A DNA stretch of 64,000 nucleotides from VGJJ01 sp964480705. GTDB lineage: Archaea; Iainarchaeota; Iainarchaeia; Iainarchaeales; VGJJ01. The stretch is taken from assembly GCA_964480705.1 (NCBI GenBank), contig CAYZPC010000005.1, positions 1 to 64,000 on the forward strand, given 5' to 3'. Shown here one piece after another: positions 25,950-37,100 of the stretch (positions are counted from its first letter, which is position 1; each line of letters opens with the position of its first letter). Under the pieces are notes generated by a model. That model saw only the letters and a program-made list of their open reading frames with translations. It was not told the DNA's origin and ran no database searches. The position numbers and the translations under genes were made by a program.

Positions 25950-28900
25950 ATGGGCGTTCAAGAGTTTTATCACGGGTTGGAAGACAAGTATTATGCCGGA
26001 CTCGACTGGCTCGACAAGCATGGGATTCCCGTGTATTCCGTCGTGGATGCGATTGAAGCACAAAACATTCCAAGTTTCCCCATCGCCGCACTTATTGTGT
26101 TGCTCGCGGTCGGGGGATTATTTACATTCATCCTTCCAGGTATTTTTGGCGGCAGCGCCACGCTCAATGTGTTAGTGCAGGATGAGACGCAAACGCCGCT
26201 GCAGGGAATTGCGGTGCAATTAAGCGGAAGCGGATTGAGCGGAGACGCATTGTCCAAACGCCTCACGGATAGTGAAGGAGTTGTCACGTTCACTAATTTA
26301 CCAATTGGTGCAAGTGTAACCGTGTCGGCGGATCACGATACGTATGCGATTGATGACCGAAGCATTGTGCTCGACCAAGGAGAAAATGAACGAAAACTCA
26401 CGGCGATTGCCATTGCACTTACCAAATCGATTTCACTGCAATTGTACAAAGCAAATTCTACTGAATCATTCGTGAATGCCATCCCTCTTTCATTTGCATG
26501 CTCGGGTGACACGGCGTTTTCAAAATCAAGCACAGTCATCAATGGACAAATTACGATTGATGTTCCCCCTGCGTGCGGCACGTTGAGCGTGCAATCGCTC
26601 GACAACACATTATCGTTGCAAAATACTGTCATTGATGTGGATGACGCGAATCCACGCGTGTATGTGAACGCACAACCTGCGGGAAATGGTGTGCTGCGCG
26701 TGACACTCGTGAATGATAGCGGAACCGGAATTGCAGGAATGACAACGTATCTCAAAAGCAAATTCGGAGATGTCATTGCCACCAAATTTTCGGACGCGAG
26801 CGGATTTGTAGAATACACGGGAATTGTTCCCGACACGTATGTGGTGTTTGTTGCCGCGGATGGAACGTATGGTGAATTAGATTCGGGAAACATTGAAGTA
26901 AGCGAAACCGAACCGGTTGTGAAAACATTTACGGTGCCACTAGCGAGCGTGGGAGAAGTGCGCTTGCAATTGGTGGATGAAGGAAACTTATCTCCGGTGA
27001 GCGGGGCTAAAGTCACATTATCACGCGGAAATCAAGTGGTGGGAACCAAAACAACCAATGAAGGCGGACAAGTCACATTCTCCGTTTCATCCCCCAACAG
27101 TTTGACAGTCGCGGTGGATCATCCTACGTACTTGGTGCGCAGCGGAATTAGTGTGGGCGTGTCAGCCGCAGGATACACTCAAATTCCCCTCGCGAAAGCA
27201 ACACTCAACAATAGTCAAATTGTCACGGTGAAAGTCGTGGATGAGTTGAATCAGCCGGTGGAGAACGCGTATGTGGCGTTGAAAAAATCCCCCTCCGGAG
27301 CGAGCATTGGAACCAACAAAATTACGGGGGCCAGCGGCACGGTGCAGTTCACCTCACTTGAGGAAGGAACGTATTTTGCTTCCGCATACAAACCGGGTTT
27401 CTCCGATCAAATCAAATCCGATTTATTTAGTGTGCGCGCCCGCGAAAATGTGGAGAGCACCATCAAACTTGTCATTGGAACGGGAACCGTTTCATTTTTA
27501 GTCAACGATGAAGGTGGACAACCCCTCGCAGGAGCCACCATTCAAGCCATTGATGGAACCACGCACGATGCGGTGGGAAATGAAATTGCCACTGGTGTTG
27601 ATGGAAAAGCCGAACTCACATTGCGAGCTGACCGATTTGTGTATTTTGTGATTAGCGAACCCAACCACTTGCCGTACGTCACATTGCCGGTGCAAGTGCG
27701 AAAAAGCATTACGCAAAATGTCACCGCGGAATTAGTGCGAGACATTGCCCGATTGGAAATCAAAACACTCTCAACCAGTGTGAATGGAAAACCCATTTTA
27801 GAAGAATCGGGATTAGCCCCCGGACAAACCTACACGGTGCGATTCGCATTATTAGTGCCGCGCAACACCGCGTACTCGGAAACGGGCGTGCACGTTCGTA
27901 CCGGAAATTCCATTGAAGGACAAACCAATCCCATTGAGAATGATGGATGGTACATTCGCGACGTGCGCAGTGCGTATGCCAAACTGCAGAAAGGAACCAC
28001 ATACACTCCATCGGCGGGATTGGGAATTGACTCTCAACATGTTACAAGCTCCGATGCAAAATGGGCGAATATTATTTTCACGCCCGCGCGGGAAGGATTA
28101 ACGATTGTTGAAGTCGATGTCACGGTAAAGGACTCTACTGCGCAAGGAGCGGATTTGCCCTTGTATTATCGCGCGTGGGGACGCACGGGCTCATACGTTC
28201 GTTTTCCAGTTGATGCCGTATTGGGCGGAAGCGAGAGTGTGGCACAGAAGCAGGGATTGTATGCCAATGCGAATGTGAAACTCTATTCTCCCGGCGCCAG
28301 CTCGCATGTGTGCTCGAAGGACTTCTGCTTAGGATTAGTGAGCGAAGACTTGTCAACGGGCATTCAAAATAATGTTGCGGATGATGTGGAAGCCGACATT
28401 TCGAGTAAACAGAAATTATTATTCACCTTCACAAGCATCTCCGACAGCGTGTTCGCCGACACGAGCTTGATTTTACAAAGCACCTCCACCAGTGCCACGC
28501 TGCAAGCGTATGATGTGACGAATGCCGTGGGAGCCAAAAAAACAGGCGTGGTGAGCGGAAATAAAGTTGAAATCCCCTTGGGAACGATTCAGAAAAACAA
28601 TGTGGCATTCGGATTCGTGAACGTGGACGCGGCCAAAGAAGGAACGGCACGCGTGAAATTCTCATTAGTGAGCAACAAACAAGAAGTGTACACGCGCGAA
28701 GTGTTGGTGCGCGTGAATGCTGCCGGAATCATGAATGTGGAAATTGTTCCACGAGCCATTTTACCTTTACTCACGAACCAACTCCTCGTTCACGTCACGC
28801 AGAGCGTGAGCGGTGATGATGTTGCATTGGAAAATGCGAGCGTGAATATTACACTCAATGGAATACTGCTCACGAGCGGCTACACGGACGGAGAAGGAGT

Positions 28901-31900
28901 ATTTCCATTTGAATTAAATGAACCCAATGTAAACGATAACGTGGAAATCACGGCCAGCAAACAAGGATTCAAACCGGTTGTGAAAACCATTTCAGTTGGT
29001 GCGGACATTGTGGCCTTTTTGCCCACGCAACTCAATGAAAGCCTGATTGTGAATGGCACCACGCGCAAGACAAAGGATATTCACATGCTCAACCTCGCGA
29101 GCATTCCCCTTACCATCAAAGAAGTTTCATTATCGGGAGACTTTGAAGGACTGGTGCGATTCGATTTATTGAATGAAGAACTCGTGGGAGAAGTGTTGGG
29201 TGTCAATCAAGACCGCAATGTCACGGTGGCATTTTCCCTCACGGACAAAGGACAAAACCTCCTCGTGGGAAAAACACTCAAGGGAAGTGTCCTTGTCAAA
29301 CTCTCCTCTGACACGAGCGGAAAAACATTCACGAATGCTCTCCCGTTGACGATCAAAATAGGCTTCGGGGGAGAAGTGGATGTGGAAGACTGCTTGCTCG
29401 TGGAACCCGTGCAATGGGATGTGTACGCGGACCCGCAGGAAGTCAAACAACAAGCATTTGCCATCAAAAACACGTGTACAGTGAACGCGGTTCCCGTGCG
29501 CTTGACCAATTTTTCGGCCAAAATAAAACAACTCTCGGGAGACCCATTAGGAACATTCTCCGCCACTACGAGTGAGAAAACCGTTGAATTATCGAGCGGA
29601 TTCAAGAATATTCTCAATTCACTCCCCGCGGGAGAAGAAACCATTGTGACGGTGAGCTTTTCTCCGGACGTGATTCAATCCGGCCTCGCAACGCCAGAAT
29701 TAGTGTTCCAAGCCACCAACATGACGAGCACGGGCATTCCTGACTTTGTGGAAGAAAATGTCAAAGTAAATTTAGTGGTGAACGACTTATCCTCCTGCGT
29801 GAAAATAAACGCCCCGAGCGTGTTGGAAATAGACTCATGTGCTATCAACACGGGCGCAGGACAGATGGGCAACTACTACAATCAAGTCTATCGACCCACG
29901 GGGGTCCCGTATTACAATCCCAGCTACTCCACGCTCAACAACACCACGAATCCAAGTGGAAGTAGTCTTCTTCCATCTGGCGTCTCGGGTGGAATGTTTG
30001 GTTCATACAATTTTGGAAGCGGGCCCTTTTCACCCCAATATGGTGCATCCGGATACGACGGATTCGGAGGGTTCCAACAAGGAGGAGCCCAATTCAGCGG
30101 AGTTGGAGGATACTCTTCGATGCAAGGATATTACGCTAACCCCCTTGTGGACCGCTATAATTCCGTGAGCGGTGCGGGGGCATTCTTCGGGTGCGGAAAC
30201 AGCGAGATTCGAATCGAAAACAGCTGCCAGTCTGACATTGAAATCCAATTAGACGCGGATCCCAACGTGCAAGTAAGCAAAACAAGCGTGGTGCTCAAAC
30301 CCAACCAAAATGAACGCATCCGCGTGGGAAGCGGGTATCGTATTGGAAAGTATCCTATTTTCGTGAACGCGCGCGCAGCGGGAAGCAAAGACGCTTCATT
30401 TGAAGTGGCTTCGGTGGATGTACTCATCAAATCCCCCACGGAAGTAAACGCGGATTGTATTGGACTCAACACGACAAAATTCCGCTTCCAAGAATTGATC
30501 CAAAAACCAGTCAAAGGAAAAGTCATCAACAAGTGCTACAATTCAGGCGTGCGACTCATTCCGAGCGCGGACACGGTTACGATTGCATCCTACTTCAATG
30601 TGGATGACCAAATCACCCTCACTGACAAAGGGGCTGCTAAATCACGACCCAACTCGATGGCGCACGACATTCAACTCATTGGAGTGCAAACACGAGGAGA
30701 AGGAAGAGACACCATCCAAGAATTAGAATTCCAAATCTTCCCAGACTTTGAAACATACAAACGCGTGCTCAATCCATTCACCCAAAACGCGGGATTGGGA
30801 CAGCAAATCTTGGACTTGAAATTCTTCCTCGAAGGACAATACTACCGCGCCGAATCGTATGGAACAATCTCCGTGAAATATTTGGACGCCTACGGAGGAA
30901 GCCAACAGAAACCCTTCCCGGTTATTTTCGAGAATTTATTCCGCATCGCGGGAGTATTAGACATTGGAGATGGAAACCCCAACCTCACGGACTTCCAACA
31001 ATGTATCAATAATGATGTGTTGCAATTTGAAACCAGCGCCGGCGGAACATACGTGTTCGACGATGATGACTTCCGCTCCGACGCCGGAGTCGTGGGAACG
31101 CGACTCGTTTTCACCACTGCGACACCGCGCACTGTGCTCATCGCGGATGACGACCACTGCGGCGGAAAAGATTATTTGAGCAACATCGTGAACGACCGAC
31201 TCGTGTCAGCAGAAAACCCCAATGTGACTGCGGAATTTAGAGTGGTGGACTCGCGAAATATTCAAGTCACGGTCACGCGACCCCTCACGCTGCAAACAGA
31301 CGCTACTATCAAAGGACGCTTGCGCATGAAACTCACGCGCACGGCATTCAACACGAGCACCCAAGATGTATTCGTGGATGTTTCCTTCAAAGTCGCCAAG
31401 CCGGGAACACTCACCAACATTTCCAAATTTACTCCACTGGTGTGTACGGACCCCTCATCCGGAGGGTCACTCTCTGGATATGAAAAGGGAGCTGGCTTCT
31501 CAGGCAAATATGGATTTGACATGATTTCATGGAAATGGGATTATGCCAATTCTCCTTCGTGCGAAACCATGTTCTGCGACGCTACCCAATTATCCATCTG
31601 GTTGAACAAAAAAATCAAAACATTCAATGAGTTCCTCATGCAAAATTCGAATGTGTTCAGCGCGGTCTCTGGAAAAGTCTACCGAACGCAAACATTGGCC
31701 CTCGACGTGTTGAAAACCGTTCCCGCGGTGAAAGACCAGTCGTTTAGCCCTGTGAAAGAATACCAATTCGCCGAAGCCGGAACATCCTTCTTAACCATCC
31801 CCGACACGGGAGCGTATGGCGAACTCAAGAAAGGAATTACTCTAAACATGGATGAACTTTTCGCCAAATCCTCCGATGGAACAACGGATGAAGCGTACGT

Positions 31901-33581
31901 GCAACTCATGAGTGAAAAATTAAACACGATTGAAACACTCCTCGCCCCAACCGGAAATAACGCTCAACTTGGAGAAGTGGTGATTATTTTCAACCCCAAG
32001 AAACTTTCGGCAGAAGCGAAGACAGCACTTCCTTTACTGGGCGCTGACCTTTTGTCGCTGGGCGGACAAAACAAGTACGTGATGACCATTCACGAATACA
32101 AACGATTCCATGCGGAACTGACCGCAAATAATTTGACATCAAATACGGTTGATGTGTTCGTCACGGACATCGCAAACAATGATTTAGTGGTCACACCCGC
32201 CTTGCTCAAAGCCATGTACACGGGAATTGAGCGCGTGGACGTTGCGCTCATTGTTCCAACAGCGGACAAACTCACCAATGATTTGACCAAATACTTGCTC
32301 GAGCGCGCGACCAAGAAACCCTTGTTCACGCTCGAAGCGTACAATGGAAGCATGGATCGCTTAACGAGCGAATTCCTCTTCTTCAGCGGACACCTCATGT
32401 CTGACACGATTAACACAGATTTGATGAGCGATTTAGGCGCCGTGAGCGAAGCCGGATACGAATACTCGACTAACTTTAATCACCCGCAAACAACAGCGAA
32501 TGAAAATGATGTGATGAAACGCCTGCGCTTCAAAACAAGTTATTCAACAAGCAACACGGATGACTTCCGCACCATCGCGACACCGGGACGTTACCCCATG
32601 GCATTTGAAGCCACCTGGGACAAAGGAAGCGACGGCGTGGGAACGATTACACTCACCATCCAAGAGAGCGGACGCATTATCCAAGAAGGAGTATCGCGCG
32701 CGACACTGGATGAATTAGAAGCCGAAAAATCAGCATCGGGCGTCACCCTTGCGTATTCGGAGAACCCCTTCTTCTACCTCCCATTCAATGGTAGCACGGG
32801 ACTCACCACTGTTCGAAATGGATACGGAACAAGTTATGCGATGCGCGCGAATGGAAAACTCGAACTCGTACAAGGAAGCGCAACCTCCGCGAACACGAGC
32901 GTTTCACTCAACGAACACACGACGCTCGAACAATTATCTGCATTTGTTACTACGCGAAAGCAGCCGGTGTTGTTGAGTGTGGAAGGAGCAAGCAAACCCT
33001 ACACGATTAACTTAGCCCCGAGCATTCCTGTCGGAGTGCGCGCGGACGTGACGAATCCAAGTGGAATTGCTTCCATGCAATATGGATTCGTGCGCGTGGG
33101 AGCCGAAACAAACTTCATTGATGCTTCACCCATCCTGTGGTCGGATTGTACACGCTCCACGAGTCAATTAGTTTCGACGCTCGACCAAGCAACGTGTAAC
33201 ACGGCCATTGCGAATCAAACCACCATCCAGGGAAGCATTTCGGGCAATGAAAACTTCTACACAGGAATCGCACTCGTGCCAGACAACACGTATGCCATGG
33301 TGCCCGCGTGCGCGGTAGACAACGCAGTCATTTTGGGAGAAGGACAATCCCCCACTCAAGTTGGACGAACCGTGCAAGGACTCGGAGAGCCGCTGCGCTT
33401 GAATAATAGTCGCTTCACCACGCAGAGTGTGGACACGCTGCAAGACGTGATTAACCTAATCACTCGCGGAGATGCGTGCGGAAAACTCGATGGCGGACTC
33501 ACGGCCATTTGGGACGCATCCTCTGAGAGAGTGGTTCCCAAAACGCTACAGTGCGGAAGCCCTATTAATGTGAATGCGTAA
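25950..33581 (+). CDS. Giant surface protein 2 (2543 aa)
   Basis: ATG 25950 is chosen because the paralog tag begins there (MGVQEFYHGLEDKYYAGLDW) and the TATA box lies between it and the longer frame's start. Order: cytoplasmic tag (EDKYYAGLDWLD...IPVYSVVD, 10-33), transmembrane helix (~40-65), carboxypeptidase-regulatory-like repeats (~70-620), family core YYRAW...R-F-P-V-D-A-V-L-G (~740), more beta domains, a Tyr/Gly/Ser-rich low-complexity insert (bases 29851-30175), FCDATQ (~1876), and a C-terminal region with LPFNG (~2279). No C-terminal anchor. Same layout as giant 3. Followed after 9 nt by a small membrane protein gene. Probably an N-anchored surface fibre. Confidence 0.85.
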   Translation: MGVQEFYHGLEDKYYAGLDWLDKHGIPVYSVVDAIEAQNIPSFPIAALIVLLAVGGLFTFILPGIFGGSATLNVLVQDETQTPLQGIAVQLSGSGLSGDALSKRLTDSEGVVTFTNLPIGASVTVSADHDTYAIDDRSIVLDQGENERKLTAIAIALTKSISLQLYKANSTESFVNAIPLSFACSGDTAFSKSSTVINGQITIDVPPACGTLSVQSLDNTLSLQNTVIDVDDANPRVYVNAQPAGNGVLRVTLVNDSGTGIAGMTTYLKSKFGDVIATKFSDASGFVEYTGIVPDTYVVFVAADGTYGELDSGNIEVSETEPVVKTFTVPLASVGEVRLQLVDEGNLSPVSGAKVTLSRGNQVVGTKTTNEGGQVTFSVSSPNSLTVAVDHPTYLVRSGISVGVSAAGYTQIPLAKATLNNSQIVTVKVVDELNQPVENAYVALKKSPSGASIGTNKITGASGTVQFTSLEEGTYFASAYKPGFSDQIKSDLFSVRARENVESTIKLVIGTGTVSFLVNDEGGQPLAGATIQAIDGTTHDAVGNEIATGVDGKAELTLRADRFVYFVISEPNHLPYVTLPVQVRKSITQNVTAELVRDIARLEIKTLSTSVNGKPILEESGLAPGQTYTVRFALLVPRNTAYSETGVHVRTGNSIEGQTNPIENDGWYIRDVRSAYAKLQKGTTYTPSAGLGIDSQHVTSSDAKWANIIFTPAREGLTIVEVDVTVKDSTAQGADLPLYYRAWGRTGSYVRFPVDAVLGGSESVAQKQGLYANANVKLYSPGASSHVCSKDFCLGLVSEDLSTGIQNNVADDVEADISSKQKLLFTFTSISDSVFADTSLILQSTSTSATLQAYDVTNAVGAKKTGVVSGNKVEIPLGTIQKNNVAFGFVNVDAAKEGTARVKFSLVSNKQEVYTREVLVRVNAAGIMNVEIVPRAILPLLTNQLLVHVTQSVSGDDVALENASVNITLNGILLTSGYTDGEGVFPFELNEPNVNDNVEITASKQGFKPVVKTISVGADIVAFLPTQLNESLIVNGTTRKTKDIHMLNLASIPLTIKEVSLSGDFEGLVRFDLLNEELVGEVLGVNQDRNVTVAFSLTDKGQNLLVGKTLKGSVLVKLSSDTSGKTFTNALPLTIKIGFGGEVDVEDCLLVEPVQWDVYADPQEVKQQAFAIKNTCTVNAVPVRLTNFSAKIKQLSGDPLGTFSATTSEKTVELSSGFKNILNSLPAGEETIVTVSFSPDVIQSGLATPELVFQATNMTSTGIPDFVEENVKVNLVVNDLSSCVKINAPSVLEIDSCAINTGAGQMGNYYNQVYRPTGVPYYNPSYSTLNNTTNPSGSSLLPSGVSGGMFGSYNFGSGPFSPQYGASGYDGFGGFQQGGAQFSGVGGYSSMQGYYANPLVDRYNSVSGAGAFFGCGNSEIRIENSCQSDIEIQLDADPNVQVSKTSVVLKPNQNERIRVGSGYRIGKYPIFVNARAAGSKDASFEVASVDVLIKSPTEVNADCIGLNTTKFRFQELIQKPVKGKVINKCYNSGVRLIPSADTVTIASYFNVDDQITLTDKGAAKSRPNSMAHDIQLIGVQTRGEGRDTIQELEFQIFPDFETYKRVLNPFTQNAGLGQQILDLKFFLEGQYYRAESYGTISVKYLDAYGGSQQKPFPVIFENLFRIAGVLDIGDGNPNLTDFQQCINNDVLQFETSAGGTYVFDDDDFRSDAGVVGTRLVFTTATPRTVLIADDDHCGGKDYLSNIVNDRLVSAENPNVTAEFRVVDSRNIQVTVTRPLTLQTDATIKGRLRMKLTRTAFNTSTQDVFVDVSFKVAKPGTLTNISKFTPLVCTDPSSGGSLSGYEKGAGFSGKYGFDMISWKWDYANSPSCETMFCDATQLSIWLNKKIKTFNEFLMQNSNVFSAVSGKVYRTQTLALDVLKTVPAVKDQSFSPVKEYQFAEAGTSFLTIPDTGAYGELKKGITLNMDELFAKSSDGTTDEAYVQLMSEKLNTIETLLAPTGNNAQLGEVVIIFNPKKLSAEAKTALPLLGADLLSLGGQNKYVMTIHEYKRFHAELTANNLTSNTVDVFVTDIANNDLVVTPALLKAMYTGIERVDVALIVPTADKLTNDLTKYLLERATKKPLFTLEAYNGSMDRLTSEFLFFSGHLMSDTINTDLMSDLGAVSEAGYEYSTNFNHPQTTANENDVMKRLRFKTSYSTSNTDDFRTIATPGRYPMAFEATWDKGSDGVGTITLTIQESGRIIQEGVSRATLDELEAEKSASGVTLAYSENPFFYLPFNGSTGLTTVRNGYGTSYAMRANGKLELVQGSATSANTSVSLNEHTTLEQLSAFVTTRKQPVLLSVEGASKPYTINLAPSIPVGVRADVTNPSGIASMQYGFVRVGAETNFIDASPILWSDCTRSTSQLVSTLDQATCNTAIANQTTIQGSISGNENFYTGIALVPDNTYAMVPACAVDNAVILGEGQSPTQVGRTVQGLGEPLRLNNSRFTTQSVDTLQDVINLITRGDACGKLDGGLTAIWDASSERVVPKTLQCGSPINVNA

Positions 33582-33590
33582 CATTCGCGC

Positions 33591-34058
33591 ATGAATACGA
33601 ATCCTATTATCCTGCTCCCCCTCGCATGGGCAGCGGGAATACTTTTGGGAGTGCAAAGCACTGCGCCTGCGAGTAGCATTCCAACCTTAATCACACTCAT
33701 TGGATTCATGGTCATTGCCGCGCTGACCAGTGTATTGTACTTTGGAAAACTCTCCGCACTCACTACTTTTTTTTTAGGAATTGCGCAAGCCGGACTATTT
33801 CTCACATTTCCATTATCGGGAATACTCTTGGGGGCGTGCACGATTGCTTCCTCGCTGTATGGGCGAACACTTGGCGATTTAGCACTGGATGATTTTTATG
33901 AAAATGGAAACACGCACCTGCCCGGGTATACGTTTGCGGCATTTTTGAATTTTTTACTCATCGTTATTTTTGTTTTAGTGGTGTGGTTTCTTTTCCCTAT
34001 TCTGCCCAACGCCGAGCAGCTCATCCAATGGTTCCCCCTCATTGGATGGGGCGTTTAG
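33591..34058 (+). CDS. Small multi-pass membrane protein after giant 2
   Basis: A 155-residue hydrophobic protein with four or five predicted helices (about 5-22, 30-50, 55-90, 118-140); the loop near 95-110 is acidic (DLALDDFYENGN). Not recognised. It begins 9 nt after the stop of giant 2 and is probably cotranscribed, so it may help insert, anchor or interact with that protein; this rests on position only. Confidence 0.65.
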   Translation: MNTNPIILLPLAWAAGILLGVQSTAPASSIPTLITLIGFMVIAALTSVLYFGKLSALTTFFLGIAQAGLFLTFPLSGILLGACTIASSLYGRTLGDLALDDFYENGNTHLPGYTFAAFLNFLLIVIFVLVVWFLFPILPNAEQLIQWFPLIGWGV

Positions 34059-34124
34059 AATTTCAAAAATAATCCCCTCTATGGTGAACCGGAAAATTGA
34101 TTTGAGTGGGCTTTTGGCGATGGC

Positions 34125-34132
34125 TTTAAATA
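34125..34132 (+). promoter_or_regulatory. TATA box of giant gene 3 (shared with gene 4)
   Basis: tttaaata within the 13-base string ctttaaatacgcc at 34124-34136, which recurs identically at 43359-43371 in front of giant 4. In both cases the TATA centre is 37 nt from the ATG. Confidence 0.65.
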
Positions 34133-34165
34133 CGCCGAAACGCCTTTTTCCGTGTTGGGCTTGGT

Positions 34166-37100
34166 ATGAGTGATGTAATCAAAGACTTCTATTTCGCCAT
34201 GGAAGACAAATGGTACGCGGGCCTCGATTGGCTAGATCGACACGGCATTCCCGTGTACAAAGCCGTTGACCCCATTGACACCAAAATACCCAGTTTTGCC
34301 CTTGCGAGCGGACTCATTTTGCTCGGACTCATCGTTGCTTTTTTCTCGATAGGGGGCTTGCTGCAAGGAGACAATGTGAGTGTGCGATTCCAAGTCGTGG
34401 ACCAACAATCCAACCCCCTGCCCAATGTGGAAGTACAATTCACCATTAATGGAAAAACCCAAACGCTTGCCAGTGACACGGTGGGAGAAATAGAACTACT
34501 CGCCCCCGCGGGAGCGCGAGTCAATTACCGCGTGGACGTGGAAAAATATGAAATTGTGAATAAGAGTGTAAGCGCAAAAGAAGACACGCTGGAAGTGATT
34601 CAACTCTCAGAATTGCAAACAAACAATTTGTCCAAAACATTGAAACTCGTGAATGAAGTGGGACAGCCCATTTACAATGAAGCACAGCTCACATTTGCTT
34701 GCTCCACCGCTTACGGCGCCGCACCGAGTCCCGTTACCGGAACGGGCGGAACATTTGTGGTTACGCCCAACGCGAATTGTATTCCATTCGTTGTGAATGT
34801 GAATGTGCAAGGATTTTTGCCCGTGCAATCATTTCCCATCACTGCCAACAAGGACGTGTACAATATTGTTCTCACCCAAAATATTGTGCGCGACGCGAGC
34901 ATTGCGGTGAGTGTGCGCGACAATACAGGAGCATACGTCTCCGGAATGGATGTTTCCATTCAAACGAATGGAATTGATGTGGATAACGCGTTCACGGATG
35001 CAACGGGAAGCGCACTCTTCCAAGTGGCCGCGGGCACCTACACGGTAGTGGCTGCGGATAATGTGAATAGCGTGTACACGAGCGCCAGCGAAACCGTGAA
35101 TGTGAGCACGGGAGAAACCGTTCAAGTTGAATTGAATGTGAACAAAAATGCGGCGAGCAGTATTTTGGTTACGGTTATTGACAAAAAAACAAATAATGCA
35201 TTGAAGGATGCCACGGTGAAACTCAAGAGCGGCACCACCACCCTCTCAACGGTGTCCACCAACACCGAAGGAAAAGCCACGCTCCCTATCTCCGATAAAA
35301 CACAATCCTACATTGTCACCGCATCCAAAGATGGTTACATTCCCCAACAACAAACCATCTCGGGAAGTGCCACGACGGCATCATTCGGATTGGATAAAGC
35401 CACTGCCAGCAACGCAGCCAAATTGCGCGTCACACTCTTAGATCAGGATAATGAACCCGTCGCGGATGCGAAGGTAGTGTTGTACAACGCCGACACGGGA
35501 TTTTTGGCACCCTATAATGCGGTCATCAGTGACGTGAATGGAATTGCCACATTCAATTCTGTTGTGAGTGGAAACTATCAAGCATTCGCCTACAAGACCA
35601 GCCTCACGGGATTTTCCAACGAGCAATTCTTTGACATCACGGACCCGAGCACACACTTATTTTCAGTTCGAATCGAAGTGCCGGATGGAACGGTCAGTAT
35701 TCGCGTGGTGGACACGCAAGGAAACCCTGTTCCATTTGCACGCGTCGCAGTGTATAATGCATTCAAGAATCAACTCATTGGAGCTGATTTAACGGACACA
35801 AATGGAACATACGTGCTGCCTCGCAATCAACAACGAAGCAAAGCAGACAAAGACGTGTATCTCGTGGTGAGTAAAACCAATTATGCCACGGTGACCACGA
35901 GTCAAAAGCCCGTGCTCCCAGAAACAGTGCAAGCATTCAACGTGGTGTTGCCCCCCACCGACCCAAGCGGAAATATTTCAATTGAACTGGTTGGAGTGTA
36001 CACTCCCGATGGAAAAATTGTCACGGGCGTGAGCAAAGGAAAAGAATACACTGCAAAATTTCGCGTGAATATTCCCGAAGAACACGATGAATTAGACACG
36101 CTCAACGTGCACGTGCGAACGGGAGAAAAAGACATTGTGGAAAAAGATGAATGGTATATTGATGTAGTAAAGTTCCCCCGTGCAACGGTTTTCAAAGGAA
36201 GCTCATGGGACCCCGCCAATGGGTTGAATGTGGACGGCGACTCTGCCACGAATGGACCGGGAAAATGGATTAATGCTTCACTCGGGGGGCCTAACCCTGG
36301 CGTGTACGAGTTTGAAGTTAGTTTGCGCGTGCGCGACTCCGCTGCGGCGCAGGATATTCTGAAACTGTTCTACAAACTCTACGCGGAAAATGGAGAAGAG
36401 TTGCGCGACCCCACGGATGCCAACCCGGTGGATGAACTATATGCTGCCACGAAAAGCGCCACGTACCAAGTGGGAGTAACCACGGCATGCGATTCAAATT
36501 TTTGCTTTGACGCGAGTGTATTAGATGTGGATGAGGGAAGAATTGAAGATGTTTCCGAACAATTTAATGGAAAAATTTTCACGGACTACAAACTCACCTT
36601 TAACTTGCTCAATAATGGAAATGATTTCCACACGAACTCAAACTTGCGCGTAAAAGTAGCCGGAGAAGGAATGGACATTGTCACGTATGACATTTTCACC
36701 GCGGACGCGTTGCGATTGCAGGGAACGGTAAACGATAATGAGTTCAAAAGTCCATTAAACGTGGGAAATTTTACTCCCCAAAAGAAAGTGGGCGGAACCA
36801 TTATCCTGCGACCCAAAACCGCGGGAACCAGCATGCTTACCCTCGAATTAGTGTCGGACTTCCAGAGCGTGTTTTCGCAGACGATTCAATTCAACATCAC
36901 AGGAGACAAAGAATTGTCTGTGAGCGTGAGCCCCGACACATTCCCCAGCAACGTGGCCGTGCCCATCATGATTCACGCTGAAGATGCGGCATCGGGAGAA
37001 GAACAAGCCAACGCCCTTGTGACCATTGAAAACGTCTCCGGAATTGTGCTCGCGAGCAAAAAAACAGATGCAGCCGGAAATGCTGAAATCGAACTGCCCG

